Shown here piece after piece: positions 4,213 to 5,071 of a stretch of 5,071 bases of DNA. The DNA is taken from contig CAZCDM010000173.1 in the NCBI GenBank assembly GCA_964497475.1, forward strand, positions 1 through 5,071, read 5' to 3'. A program made the position numbers and the translations under genes. The notes below the pieces were generated by a model that saw nothing but the letters and a program-made list of their open reading frames with translations, was not told where the DNA came from and ran no database searches. Source of the stretch: CAZCDM01 sp964497475. Its GTDB lineage: Bacteria > Planctomycetota > Phycisphaerae > SM23-33. Numbering within the stretch: the first letter of the stretch is position 1; each line of letters opens with the position of its first letter.

Positions 4213-5071
4213 ATGAGCAATATCGACGAACTGGCCGTCAACGGCGGCCCGAAGGTAGCCCCCGGTAACGTGACGACCCGCCGCCTGTTCGGCCAGGAAG
4301 AAAAAGACGCCGTCTGCGAATTCATGGACCGCGCGATGCAAAATAGCGCGGTGATGGGCTATGGCGGCCCGGAAGAGGAGGCTTACGCGGCGGCCTTCTG
4401 CGAGATGCTCGACGGAGGCTATGCCGATGGCGTGAACTCCGGCACGAACGCGGTGTACGTGGCCGTAGCGGCCACCGACCCGCCGGCGATGAGCGAGATC
4501 ATCGTTCCGCCGGTCAGCGATCCCGGTGGGGCCATGCCCGTGGCCATGCTCGGCTGCGTTCCCGTCGCGGCCGATGCAGCCCCCGGCTCGTACAACACCT
4601 GCGCCGAGGAAATCGCCAAGGTCATCACCGACCGCACCCACGCGATTCTGGTCGCCCACATCGCGGGCATCCCGTGCGATATGGACCCGATTCTCGAACT
4701 CGCCCGCCAGCACGATTTGTATGTGATCGAAGACTGCGCCCAGGCCCACGGCGCGATATATGGAGGCCGACCCGTCGGCACGCTGGGCGACACGGCGGCC
4801 TTTTCGACGATGTTCGGCAAGCACCACGCCTCCGGCGGCCAGGGCGGGCTGTTCTACACGACCGACGAGCCGATGTACTGGCGGGGCCGGCGCATGGCCG
4901 ACCGCGGCAAGCCCTTCGGGCTCGAGCCCGGCCACACCAACGTCCGCGCCTCGCTGAACTGCAACATGGACGAACTCCACGCCGTCATCGGGCGGACGAA
5001 CCTGGCCAAGCTGCCGGGCTTCGTTGCCCGTCGTCGCGAAATCGTCGACCGCGTCAACCAGGCCATGACCG
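4213..5071 (+). CDS. DegT/DnrJ/EryC1/StrS-family aminotransferase (cut by right edge)
   Basis: About 286 N-terminal residues of a PLP-dependent sugar aminotransferase are visible, against a usual length of 370-430; the C-terminus lies beyond the window. The start LAVNGGPKV (7-15) is typical of the family. NSGTNA (75-80) is the PLP-phosphate loop, and EDCAQAHGAIYGGRPVGTLGD (173-193) contains the PLP-ring aspartate D174. FSTMFGKHHASGGQGG (197-212) places the Schiff-base lysine at K203, in an FGKHH context rather than the commoner HPxK. These enzymes transfer an amino group from an amino acid, commonly glutamate, to a keto sugar. The ATG at 4213 has AAAGGAA (4202-4208) four bases upstream and follows the oxidoreductase stop by 21 bases, which implies co-transcription and a linked substrate. 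The long antisense reading frame across this gene and its neighbour is a GC-driven shadow. Confidence 0.92.
   Translation, partial: MSNIDELAVNGGPKVAPGNVTTRRLFGQEEKDAVCEFMDRAMQNSAVMGYGGPEEEAYAAAFCEMLDGGYADGVNSGTNAVYVAVAATDPPAMSEIIVPPVSDPGGAMPVAMLGCVPVAADAAPGSYNTCAEEIAKVITDRTHAILVAHIAGIPCDMDPILELARQHDLYVIEDCAQAHGAIYGGRPVGTLGDTAAFSTMFGKHHASGGQGGLFYTTDEPMYWRGRRMADRGKPFGLEPGHTNVRASLNCNMDELHAVIGRTNLAKLPGFVARRREIVDRVNQAMT

Noticed and set aside
3763..4980. 405-codon minus-strand frame opposite the oxidoreductase and aminotransferase
   Set aside because: It is antisense to two genes with clear family motifs, and its His/Ala/Gly/Val-rich composition is typical of a codon-bias shadow.

Overview
The window is GC-rich bacterial DNA, most likely from a member of the Planctomycetota, possibly a Phycisphaerae-like lineage. 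That assignment is an inference. It rests on the style of the L28 protein, the combination of LacI-type, Gfo/Idh/MocA, DegT and amidohydrolase genes common in such genomes, and the dense palindromic intergenic repeats. No rRNA or other taxonomic marker is present to confirm it.

Layout: (1) 1-480 holds a self-contained housekeeping unit. rpmB (ribosomal protein bL28) has a near-consensus sigma70-type promoter, a strong ribosome binding site and a textbook intrinsic terminator. (2) 475-1078 is about 600 bases of non-coding repeat DNA. It starts with four 44-bp tandem units plus a decayed fifth, and continues into a ~306-bp imperfect palindrome (683-988) built from small hairpins. One hairpin is preceded by GTAG, the signature of REP elements, so the block resembles a composite BIME. 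(3) 1117-2028 is a PF04909-type metal-dependent amidohydrolase with all expected metal-site residues. A perfect 8-2-8 palindrome lies just upstream of its ribosome binding site. (4) 2029-2216 separates two convergent genes and carries a second, different palindromic element (2066-2182) with a GTAG-hairpin on the minus strand. (5) 2217-3212 (minus) is a LacI-family repressor. (6) 3325-4191 (plus) is a short Gfo/Idh/MocA oxidoreductase, divergent from the repressor across 112 bases. This gap contains a good promoter, a palindrome in its spacer and a quasi-palindrome at the predicted transcription start. (7) 4213 to the right edge is the N-terminal ~286 residues of a DegT/DnrJ/EryC1/StrS aminotransferase, 21 bases behind the oxidoreductase and almost certainly co-transcribed with it.

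Inferred logic: the LacI-type protein probably controls the oxidoreductase-aminotransferase operon, and perhaps its own gene, through the shared intergenic region, in response to a sugar-like ligand. An NAD(P)-dependent dehydrogenase next to a PLP aminotransferase fits interconversion of a hydroxyl, a ketone and an amine on a sugar or cyclitol. The amidohydrolase may belong to the same carbohydrate pathway but has its own transcription unit. No defence system, CRISPR array, intact transposase, tRNA or rRNA was seen. The most unusual content is the repeat DNA and the regulatory palindromes, not a recognisable new protein system.
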